Below are positions 26,367 through 32,845 of a stretch of DNA of 40,859 nt, one piece after another. Source of the DNA: Rhodothermaceae bacterium Tc-Br11_B2g6_7. GTDB lineage: Bacteria > Bacteroidota > Rhodothermia > Rhodothermales > Salinibacteraceae. The position numbers and the translations under genes were made by a program. The DNA is taken from the NCBI GenBank assembly GCA_001564055.1, contig LKNB01000025.1:1-40859 (forward strand), written 5' to 3'. The notes beneath the pieces were generated by a model that saw nothing but the letters and a program-made list of their open reading frames with translations, had not been told where the DNA came from and did not search any database. Positions within the stretch are counted from its first letter, which is position 1, and every line of letters starts with the position of its first letter.

Positions 26367-26858
26367 TTACAGCCGCTCGTAGGACAGGCTGTCCGTGACG
26401 GCGATGTTGTGCTGGTCCGTAAATCCGGCGGGGACTTCCAGTACGTATTGCGCGGGACCTTCTGAGGGGATCTGTTCGGAGGAGAACGGGCGGGCGTATT
26501 TGTGGATATGGCCGATGACGCCGTCCGCGTCGATGAAGAGGAGATCCAGGGAGAGGGGCGTGTCGGCCATCCAGAACGACCGTTCGGCTTCTTCCTCGAA
26601 GATGAATAGCATGCCGCTCATTTCGGGTAGCGCCTCCCGGCCCATCAAGCCCCGCGCTCGGGCTTCGTCGGTGTCAGCTATCTCGATGGCGATGTCCAGC
26701 GGTTCCATACTGTCGCGGTAGAACGTGAGCGTGCCATCCTCCCGAAATTCAGGCGCCTCAGCCGTGTCTTCCTCGGTCGGCCCATCGTTGGGCGGCGCGC
26801 CGGGGTCGCAGGCCAAGAGCAGGAGGAGGGGGGCAACGGCAAGCAGGACGTAACGCAT
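26367..26858 (-). CDS. DUF192 lipoprotein, copy 1
   Basis: A 163-residue exported protein. Lipobox LLLLAC at residues 12-17 marks a lipoprotein; an acidic linker follows. The DUF192 domain runs from about 55 to 160, with DTDEARARGLMGREALPEMSGMLFIF and RSFWMADTPLSLDLLFID. DUF192 proteins are small, often exported, and of unknown activity. The gene is the downstream member of a tandem pair with the gene at 26891, 32 bases away, and converges on the sufA-like gene. Confidence 0.88.
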   Translation of the reverse strand: MRYVLLAVAPLLLLLACDPGAPPNDGPTEEDTAEAPEFREDGTLTFYRDSMEPLDIAIEIADTDEARARGLMGREALPEMSGMLFIFEEEAERSFWMADTPLSLDLLFIDADGVIGHIHKYARPFSSEQIPSEGPAQYVLEVPAGFTDQHNIAVTDSLSYERL

Positions 26859-26890
26859 AAGCAGTAGAGCGTACGATGGCGGGAGGGGAA

Positions 26891-27382
26891 TTAGTTGTCG
26901 CGGCGGCGCCAGCGAATGTGGGTATCCTCGTCGATGTCATAGCGGGCGGTAAAGCCGGCCCGGACCTCCACAACGTACTGCGCCGGGCCCTCCGATTCGT
27001 ACCGCTCATCGGCAAGGGGACGGGTGCGCCGGTGGATGTTTACCACCTGCGAGTCAGCCCCTACGAAGATGATGTCCAGCGCCAGGGGCGTGTTGCGCAT
27101 CCAGAAGGAGCGCTCGTCGGCGTCGTCAAAAATAAACAGCATGCCCCCACGCTCGGGCAGAGAGCGGCGGTCCATGAGGCCGCGCTGGCGGGCCGAATCC
27201 GTATCGGCAATCTCGATGGCAATGGCTTCGAGGCGTTGCCCGTCAGCATCTACAAACTCCAGCACCCCATCGGCACGGAAGGGGATGTCCCGGGGCGTGG
27301 TAGATTCCTCCTCCTCGCCGCAGCCAGTGAGCAGGAGGAGCGACACGAGGAAAACGGGCAGGGTGCCCAGCAGGAAGCGCAT
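26891..27382 (-). CDS. DUF192 lipoprotein, copy 2
   Basis: Also 163 residues, with lipobox LLLTGC near residues 16-21. The DUF192 motifs are DTDSARQRGLMDRRSLPERGGMLFIF and RSFWMRNTPLALDIIFVG, and EGPAQYVVEVRAGF is shared with the neighbour at 26367. The two proteins are clearly paralogues from a tandem duplication, diverging mainly in the linker and C-terminal tail. Its start lies 4 bases after the stop of the HemW-like gene, so the three genes are probably one operon. Confidence 0.88.
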   Translation of the reverse strand: MRFLLGTLPVFLVSLLLLTGCGEEEESTTPRDIPFRADGVLEFVDADGQRLEAIAIEIADTDSARQRGLMDRRSLPERGGMLFIFDDADERSFWMRNTPLALDIIFVGADSQVVNIHRRTRPLADERYESEGPAQYVVEVRAGFTARYDIDEDTHIRWRRRDN

Positions 27383-27386
27383 AACG

Positions 27387-28508
27387 TCAGGTGATAGTAA
27401 GGGCTTGAAGGAGGTGTTGGGTTACGGCATCGCACACGAGCATGCCATCCCTGGTAAGCCGCAGTCGGCTCACCGCTGGGTCGTGGGTAAGGTAGCCTTC
27501 CGCGATCAGTTCGTCCAGGGCATCAGGCGCCATGTCCAGCACGTCCAGCCCGTAGCGACGGGCGAGGTGGTCGAGGTCGAGTCCGTCGCGGGTGCGAAGG
27601 CGGAGCAAGACGTACTCGTCGGCCAGGTCGTCGAGGGTGCGGGCCTCGCGTCCGGCCGTAGGGGCGTGGCCCTGGCGCACGAGGGCGGCGTACCGGCTGG
27701 ATGGCGTGACGTTCGCCCAGCGGTAGGCCGGCAGCCCCTGCCACCAGAAGGAGTGAGCGCTGGTCCCGAGGCCGAGGTAGTTGGCATGCGACCAGTAGGC
27801 TTCGTTCTGGCGGCACCGATGCCCGGGGCGCGCAAGGTTGGCGATCTCATACGGCTCATAGCCGCGGTCCGACAGGAGGTCGAGGGCCCGTCGGTATCGG
27901 GCGGAAACTTGATCCTTCGCTGCCCTGCGTCCCTCATCGGTTACTTCGTTCAGGGTAAGGTGTGGCACCTCCAGGCGAGCCGCTCGCGCCAGGTTGGCCG
28001 CCCAATAGTCGTCCTCCTGCGCCGCCCAGCCAAACGCCAGGTCGATGGAAAAGCTATCGAAGCCGGCCGCATGGCAGCGTGCCACAATCGCGTCCATATC
28101 CTCTGCCACCGACGCAAAGCCAAGCGCCCGGCGATCGTCTGGGTAGAAGGACTGCACGCCCAGGCTCACGCGGGTAAAGCCAAGCGCTCGCGCACTGTCG
28201 AGGTAATCTGCTGAGGCATGGGCCGGGGCCACCTCGAGGGTAGCCTCCGTAAGCGGCGCATCAAACGCACGGAGCACGGCCCGGAACAGCCGCTGGAGAT
28301 CGTCCACGTGGAGCAGCGAGGGCGTGCCCCCACCGACATGCAGCGTGTCGATGGGCTCAGCTGCCCCGTACCGGTCGCCGTAGTGGCCGATCTCCCGAAC
28401 AAGCGCCTGCACGTAGGTGGTGTGCAGCCCCGGGTCGACCTCAGTGTAAGCGTCCGACGGCGGATAGGTCTCCGGGCGGAAAGGAATGTGGAGGTACAGG
28501 CTGGCCAC
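27387..28508 (-). CDS. HemW/HemN-like protein lacking the radical-SAM cysteines
   Basis: A 373-residue protein aligned along its whole length with HemW-type heme chaperones. Kept motifs are LYLHIPF (4-10), LHVGGGTPSLL with GGGTP at 59-63, RVSLGVQSF, GFDSFSIDLAFG, and GLGTSAHSFW. The CxxxCxxC motif that binds the [4Fe-4S] cluster should start at residue 11, but the positions read Arg11, Tyr15 and Ser18 (RPETYPPS). Spacing is preserved and each change is possible by one or two base substitutions. It should not bind the cluster in the normal way nor do radical chemistry; heme binding is still possible. It is co-oriented and tightly packed with the DUF192 pair. It is not a decayed gene: the frame is intact and coding throughout. 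Confidence 0.88.
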   Translation of the reverse strand: MASLYLHIPFRPETYPPSDAYTEVDPGLHTTYVQALVREIGHYGDRYGAAEPIDTLHVGGGTPSLLHVDDLQRLFRAVLRAFDAPLTEATLEVAPAHASADYLDSARALGFTRVSLGVQSFYPDDRRALGFASVAEDMDAIVARCHAAGFDSFSIDLAFGWAAQEDDYWAANLARAARLEVPHLTLNEVTDEGRRAAKDQVSARYRRALDLLSDRGYEPYEIANLARPGHRCRQNEAYWSHANYLGLGTSAHSFWWQGLPAYRWANVTPSSRYAALVRQGHAPTAGREARTLDDLADEYVLLRLRTRDGLDLDHLARRYGLDVLDMAPDALDELIAEGYLTHDPAVSRLRLTRDGMLVCDAVTQHLLQALTIT

Positions 28509-28571
28509 GAGGCGGCGGACAATGCCAATAAGAAAGCGGCGGGTGATGAGGCAGTGGCGGGACGGACCGCC

Positions 28572-29099
28572 TTAAAAAATAAGACCGATACGCACCGGCA
28601 CCGAGAGCCCGACGCGGTCCTGTGCGATGACGAGCGCTGGGTTTACCTCATAGTATAGCGACGTCTCCGCCAGGGCGCGCACCCAGCCGAGGCCCAGGTG
28701 CACGGTCGGCCCGCGCAGCGGATCATCCGAGAGGCTCGAGCCGAACGGTACGTACGCGCCAATGCCGGCGAGTACGTACGGCGCCGTGTTATCGGATTCC
28801 GGCAGGGTGACGATAGTGGAGAGCTGGGGGTCGAACACGTAACTGGCATCCTCCCGTCCGCCCAGCACAAAGCCGCTGAACCCGAGGTCGAAGGCCACCG
28901 ACACGTCCCGGTTCACGGGTGTCGAGACCCGGCCCCGAAGTCCGAGGCCAAACCCATCCCCGGTGCTGATCAGGCCGTTAAAGCCCAGCCCGAAGCGGGT
29001 ATCCATGTCTTGCGCCTGGCTTTGCTGAGGCGGTGCCAAAAGAAAAAGACTACACACGAAGGCGGCGACAAGCGCCATCCACTGGCGGGAGCACAACAT
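28572..29099 (-). CDS. small outer-membrane beta-barrel-type protein, function unknown
   Basis: A 175-residue protein from the ATG at 29099. The signal peptide is MALVAAFVCSLFLLAPPQQSQAQ (residues 8-30, cleavage after AQA-like SQA). The mature part has alternating polar and aromatic/hydrophobic strands with many glycines (FGLGFNGLISTGDGFGLGLRG; APYVLAGIGAYVPFG; HLGLGWVRALAETSLYYEVN) and ends in phenylalanine (RIGLIF), as outer-membrane barrels do. The upstream ATG at 29207 would place 36 extra residues before the signal and is rejected. A hairpin GGCGG-6 nt-CCGCC (28556-28571) follows the stop. It is 63 bases upstream of the HemW-like gene. Confidence 0.62.
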   Translation of the reverse strand: MLCSRQWMALVAAFVCSLFLLAPPQQSQAQDMDTRFGLGFNGLISTGDGFGLGLRGRVSTPVNRDVSVAFDLGFSGFVLGGREDASYVFDPQLSTIVTLPESDNTAPYVLAGIGAYVPFGSSLSDDPLRGPTVHLGLGWVRALAETSLYYEVNPALVIAQDRVGLSVPVRIGLIF

Positions 29100-29257
29100 A
29101 GGCGGACGTGGCGGTAAGGAGGAGAGCAAAAAGAGGAGCGCAATGCGAAGTGCGATCCGAACCCAGGCAAGCAGCATTCGTTTCAGATAGACGTGCAAAC
29201 CCAACATGCCTGTAGCTGCAGGTCACCATTCCCTTCCATTTCTACAGCCCGCCTGTT

Positions 29258-30508
29258 ATGTCCGACATCGCCGCTCCCGAAGCTCCTCTCGATACGTTAC
29301 CTGATGTTTCCCCTACCACGTCAGATACGTACGATCCGGCAGCCTACGAGGGGCTCGATTACTACGCGATAGACGAGCTTCTGACGGACGAAGAGCGGGC
29401 GCATCGAGACCGGGTACGTGCCTTTGTCACAGAGGAAGTTAAGCCGATCATCGAGCAGCATGCGCAGGACATGACCTTCCCGCGGGAGCTTGTGCCACGG
29501 TTTGCGGAGCTGGGCGTGCTCGGCCCAAACCTGCCCATCGCCTACGGCGGTGGAGGGCATAGCGATATTACGTATGGCCTGATGATGCAGGAAATTGAGC
29601 GGGGCGATTCAGGGCTCCGTTCCTTTTGCTCCGTGCAAAGCTCGCTGGTGATGTACCCTATCTGGCGCTACGGGTCCGAGGAGCAAAAGCAGCGTTGGCT
29701 TCCACAGCTTGCCGCGGGGGAAGCGCTCGGCTGCTTCGCGCTGACCGAGCCCAAGCACGGCTCCAACCCCGCCGGCATGGAAACGACCGCCACGCGGGAT
29801 GGCGACGCGTACATCATTAACGGGCACAAGCGCTGGAGCACCAACGCATCTGAGGGTGACGTATGTGTGGTCTGGGCTCGCGACGACGAGGGCGACGTGC
29901 GCGGCTTCCTGGTGGAGCTGGACCGCCCCGGCGTCTCTGCTCCGCGCATCATGGATAAATGGTCGCTGCGCGCCGCCATCACCTCGGAAGTTATTTTCGA
30001 CGAGGTGCGCATCCCCGCCAGCAACATGTTGCCAAACGTAAAGGGCCTACGCGGCCCCCTGTCGTGCCTCACCCAGGCGCGCTACGGCATCTGCTGGGGG
30101 GCCATCGGCGCAGCCATGGATTGCTACGATGCTGCCCTGCAGCATGCTAAAAACCGCACACAGTTTGACCGGCCCATCGGCGGCTTCCAACTCATTCAGG
30201 AACGCCTGGCCGATATGGTTCAGGAAATCACCAAAGCGCAACTCCTGAACTGGCGCCTCGGCAAGCTCAAGGCTGTCGGCACCATGCGGCCGCAGCAGGT
30301 GTCGCTGGCCAAGCGCAACAATTGCAAGGTCGCGCTTGACATCTGCCGGTCGGCCCGGCAGGTGCTGGGGGGCAACGGCGTGCTGGGCATGTACCCCGTG
30401 ATGCGCCACATGGCCAATCTGGAGTCGGTAGTGACCTACGAGGGCACGCACGAAGTCCACACCCTCGTGGTGGGCCACGACGTGACCGGGTTAAACGCGT
30501 TCACCTGA
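29258..30508 (+). CDS. gcdH: glutaryl-CoA dehydrogenase (acyl-CoA dehydrogenase family)
   Basis: A 416-residue FAD enzyme that oxidises and decarboxylates glutaryl-CoA to crotonyl-CoA in lysine/tryptophan breakdown. It matches the GCDH branch by RSFCSVQSSLVMYPI, GCFALTEPKHGSNPAGMET, WSLRAAITSEVIFDEVRIP, CLTQARYGICWGAIGA and the C-terminal TYEGTHEVHTL, with the catalytic base at Glu395. The arginine expected in GCDH (GDSGLRSF) is present. It has its own upstream region and no obvious pathway neighbours. Confidence 0.9.
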   Translation: MSDIAAPEAPLDTLPDVSPTTSDTYDPAAYEGLDYYAIDELLTDEERAHRDRVRAFVTEEVKPIIEQHAQDMTFPRELVPRFAELGVLGPNLPIAYGGGGHSDITYGLMMQEIERGDSGLRSFCSVQSSLVMYPIWRYGSEEQKQRWLPQLAAGEALGCFALTEPKHGSNPAGMETTATRDGDAYIINGHKRWSTNASEGDVCVVWARDDEGDVRGFLVELDRPGVSAPRIMDKWSLRAAITSEVIFDEVRIPASNMLPNVKGLRGPLSCLTQARYGICWGAIGAAMDCYDAALQHAKNRTQFDRPIGGFQLIQERLADMVQEITKAQLLNWRLGKLKAVGTMRPQQVSLAKRNNCKVALDICRSARQVLGGNGVLGMYPVMRHMANLESVVTYEGTHEVHTLVVGHDVTGLNAFT

Positions 30509-30601
30509 GTGCCCGCTGGGCCTCTGGAGGCACCGTAACCTGACCCGCCCCTGTCCGTACCGATTGGCGTAATCCTTCCCCATCAATGTTCGACTAAGGC
30601 T

Positions 30602-30883
30602 ATGGACGTCACTGCTGTTGCTGTTGTCTTTATCGTCTTTTCCTTCGTGGCCCTGTTCGTGAAGATGGGAATGGACTACTCGCGTGAAAACGACCGTGTA
30701 TCGTCTGCAAAAGGAGGCAAGGCGCTGCGCGTGAGCGAGCTGAAAACCCTCGTGCAGGAAAGCGTTGAGGAAGCCAACCGCCCGCTCCGGGAGCGCGTGA
30801 ACCGTCTGGAGCGCGAGCTGCGGCGCCTCAAAGCCCCGACGTCCGAGCAGGAGCAGCTCCCGTCCGACACCGATCACGCGTGA
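30602..30883 (+). CDS. small one-TM coiled-coil protein, copy 1
   Basis: A 93-residue protein of unknown function. Residues 3-21 are a membrane helix (VTAVAVVFIVFSFVALFV). Residues about 40-76 form a strong coiled coil with a repeating L-x6-L pattern (SELKTLVQESVEEANRP, then LRERVNRLERELRRL). The short tail is polar. It is a paralogue of the next gene (30921), which has the same layout and shared SELxxxVxxxVExANxP motif. The architecture recalls PspB-like and other small membrane-anchored coiled-coil proteins, but I do not assign it to a family. Confidence 0.72.
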   Translation: MDVTAVAVVFIVFSFVALFVKMGMDYSRENDRVSSAKGGKALRVSELKTLVQESVEEANRPLRERVNRLERELRRLKAPTSEQEQLPSDTDHA

Positions 30884-30920
30884 CTACTGCGTAGACTGCT
30901 CAACCGACGCCTATTGAGAA

Positions 30921-31253
30921 ATGCAAGGCCCTGAATTTCTGGTGGTAATGGCCCTGGTGCTGTGTGGCACCTTCCTCTCCTGGTACTTGCTGTCAAATAT
31001 TTTTGGCTACCTGGGGCGGCGAGGGAGCGCCAAGAGCGATGTTAAGTTGTCCGAGTTACAGGCCATTGTGGAGATGGCGGTTGAACAGGCGAACAAGCCC
31101 CTGATTCAACGAATTGAGCAGTTAGAGCGGACGGTGGAGCAGCAGCATGCGTTGCCGCCCAGGCGCCAGCCGTTACTTGATGAAGACGAGTTTCTGGCGG
31201 CTGCAGAGGAGAGAGAGGGCGTACCGGCTGGGCGCCAATCGTCGCGAGAGTAG
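30921..31253 (+). CDS. small one-TM coiled-coil protein, copy 2
   Basis: A 110-residue protein. A membrane helix spans about 6-27 (FLVVMALVLCGTFLSWYLLSN). A coiled coil follows at about 41-76 (DVKLSELQAIVEMAVEQAN, KPLIQRIEQLERTVEQQ). An acidic, flexible tail of about 35 residues follows. It shares the coiled-coil core with the upstream gene, 37 bases away, and is probably co-transcribed with it. It converges on the small membrane protein gene at 31265. Function unknown. Confidence 0.72.
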   Translation: MQGPEFLVVMALVLCGTFLSWYLLSNIFGYLGRRGSAKSDVKLSELQAIVEMAVEQANKPLIQRIEQLERTVEQQHALPPRRQPLLDEDEFLAAAEEREGVPAGRQSSRE

Positions 31254-31264
31254 CGCTCGTTGGT

Positions 31265-31519
31265 TTAGCGCTCCAGCAGTTTAACGATTTCGTAGACGAG
31301 GATGCCACTGAGCGCCGCGCTCGCGCCAATCACCGCCACGCCCGTCTGCATCGTGCCGCCCGCCGCCTTCCCCACGCGTGAAAGGGCTTTAGAGAACCCA
31401 GGGGCTCCGGTGGTCTCACCCTGTGCGACGGTGATGATTGCTGTGGCGGTGCCGGCCCCGGCCGCGAGTGCTGCCGTGAGGGCCGTCGTGCTAATGGCCG
31501 TTTGCTTGAGGGAAGCCAT
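31265..31519 (-). CDS. small Ala/Gly-rich membrane protein, function unknown
   Basis: An 84-residue protein from the ATG at 31519 (MASLKQTAIS). There are two likely membrane helices: TALTAALAAGAGTATAIITVA (residues 12-32) and TGVAVIGASAALSGILVYEIV (about 58-79), joined by a loop with several lysines and arginines. An ATG 16 codons farther upstream would add a polar lead and is less likely. I recognise no family. It lies convergent to the coiled-coil pair, 12 bases from the second, and 310 bases from dps. Confidence 0.5.
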   Translation of the reverse strand: MASLKQTAISTTALTAALAAGAGTATAIITVAQGETTGAPGFSKALSRVGKAAGGTMQTGVAVIGASAALSGILVYEIVKLLER

Positions 31520-31828
31520 ATCGGTTGAAGTTGGTCTGTAGGAAAAAAGAGGGCAATGACACGTCAAGCTACGTACCTAAGAGGAAAGAGGCGAATGGCC
31601 CCGGCCCCAACGTAAGGCGCCGCGGTTCTGTCATTCGTTGGCCGCAAAACGGCAGGCTGTCATCACTTGAACTGACGCGCTGGCAGCCACTGCCCGCTTC
31701 CTGTTACGAGGCTGGCAAAGCCCCCCGGCGCGTGGAAGTTATCAGAATCAGGCACCGCTCTTGCTGTTATATAGTGGTGGAAACAACGAAGCAAGTCACA
31801 GCCTGTAAACGAAAGAATGGAGTCTATA
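31520..31828. other. 309-base intergenic region upstream of dps
   Basis: No gene can be supported. It holds the sigma-54-like site at 31751-31764. The short plus-strand open frame here runs into the dps leader and has no coding character. Confidence 0.6.
31751..31764 (+). promoter_or_regulatory. possible sigma-54 promoter of dps
   Basis: AGGCACCGCTCTTGCT matches the sigma-54 consensus TGGCAC-N5-TTGCW except for its first base, and keeps GG-N10-GC. The start of transcription would fall near 31776, about 53 bases before the dps ATG. I see no other promoter pattern here. A match by chance is possible. Confidence 0.35.
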
Positions 31829-32500
31829 ATGAGTACGCAAACACAAACGAAGACTCGAACGGAAACCGCCGTAGATACGCCAAGCTACGAGAACACCCAC
31901 ATGCACGCCAACGGTGAAGCACTGCCTTCGGAAGAAGAGCGGCGTGACACCTTTGGCGAGCCCTGGCGTGCACAGTCCTTTGTGGAAGACAACCCTGTGG
32001 GACTGGATAGCGAAGTTGCCGAGGCGCTCATTCCGATTCTGGATGAAGTGCAGTCTACCATGTGGGTCATGTACCACCAGTACCACAAGCATCACTGGCT
32101 GGTAGAAGGTCCGCAGTACCACGACCTGCACGTCTTCCTTGAGGAGAATTACAATGATGTGCACAAGTACCTCGACACGATCGCAGAGCGCATGACCGCG
32201 CTGGGCGGCATCCCGACGAGTGACCCCGTCAATCATGCGAAGCTCTCGGCCGTGCAGCACGAGCCCGAAGGCACCTACCGGGTACGCGAGATGCTGAAGC
32301 ACGATCGCGCCGCGGAAGGTACCCTGGCTAAGAAGCTGCGTGCGGGCATTGAGAAAGCCCTCGAGCTGGGCGACCACGGCACCAAGCGCATCTTTGAGAA
32401 GGCGCTTACCCGCTGTGAGGAACGAGCCCACCACGTGGATCACTACCTCGGCGAAGACACGCTCGAATATGGCCTGACAGCCGACGAGCCTACTGCGTAA
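31829..32500 (+). CDS. dps: Dps-family DNA-binding/ferroxidase protein
   Basis: A 223-residue member of the ferritin-like Dps family, which stores iron and protects DNA under oxidative or starvation stress. Ferroxidase ligands of the intersubunit site are visible: His89 (HHWLVEG), His101 (LHVFLEENY), Asp116 and Glu120 (LDTIAERM). The N-terminal 60 residues are an acidic, flexible extension longer than E. coli Dps. The ATG at 31829 has GGAG 6 bases upstream, so it is preferred over the in-frame ATG at 31817. A strong hairpin at 32530-32565 follows. Confidence 0.92.
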   Translation: MSTQTQTKTRTETAVDTPSYENTHMHANGEALPSEEERRDTFGEPWRAQSFVEDNPVGLDSEVAEALIPILDEVQSTMWVMYHQYHKHHWLVEGPQYHDLHVFLEENYNDVHKYLDTIAERMTALGGIPTSDPVNHAKLSAVQHEPEGTYRVREMLKHDRAAEGTLAKKLRAGIEKALELGDHGTKRIFEKALTRCEERAHHVDHYLGEDTLEYGLTADEPTA

Positions 32501-32845
32501 CTCGCGCTTAGTCAAGTCTTCACTCCATTCCGGTGGCCGTTCTCCTTCGTTGGAGGGCGGCCACCGTGTGGTTTGGAGACGGCCGTAAGGCCGGGCAATG
32601 GGAAGGGCGGCCCATGCCAGCACGAACACGGCCATTCCTAACAGTCTCGTAGCATTACCATGGCCTCAACAGCCCGTTTTGCGGAGTCCTGAGCAAGCCC
32701 ACTTGGAACGCTGCAAACGTCGCTTCGTCCTAACTCCGCTTTTGGAAGGTCCCGCTGGATGCCTCATCACTCCATCAAGAGGTGGCACGATTGGCCTCAG
32801 CCGGCACCGCACCGTAGCTTTCTCTACACGAACAGCCCGCCTTTT
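32501..32845. other. 345-base gap between dps and topA
   Basis: It begins with the terminator-like hairpin after dps. Beyond that I see no gene; open frames are short and lie on the antisense side or upstream of the topA start. A long in-frame extension of topA into this region (from 32759) lacks family similarity. Confidence 0.6.
32530..32565 (+). terminator. terminator-like hairpin after dps
   Basis: CGGTGGCCG pairs perfectly with CGGCCACCG, with an inner CTCC/GGAG stem around TTCGTT. It is followed by a short GT/T-rich stretch rather than a full T run. It lies about 30 bases after the dps stop. Confidence 0.6.

Noticed and set aside
32759..32845. An N-terminal extension of topA of 29 codons
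   Set aside because: The family's protein begins exactly at MNRLVVVESP (32846); the upstream residues show no similarity.
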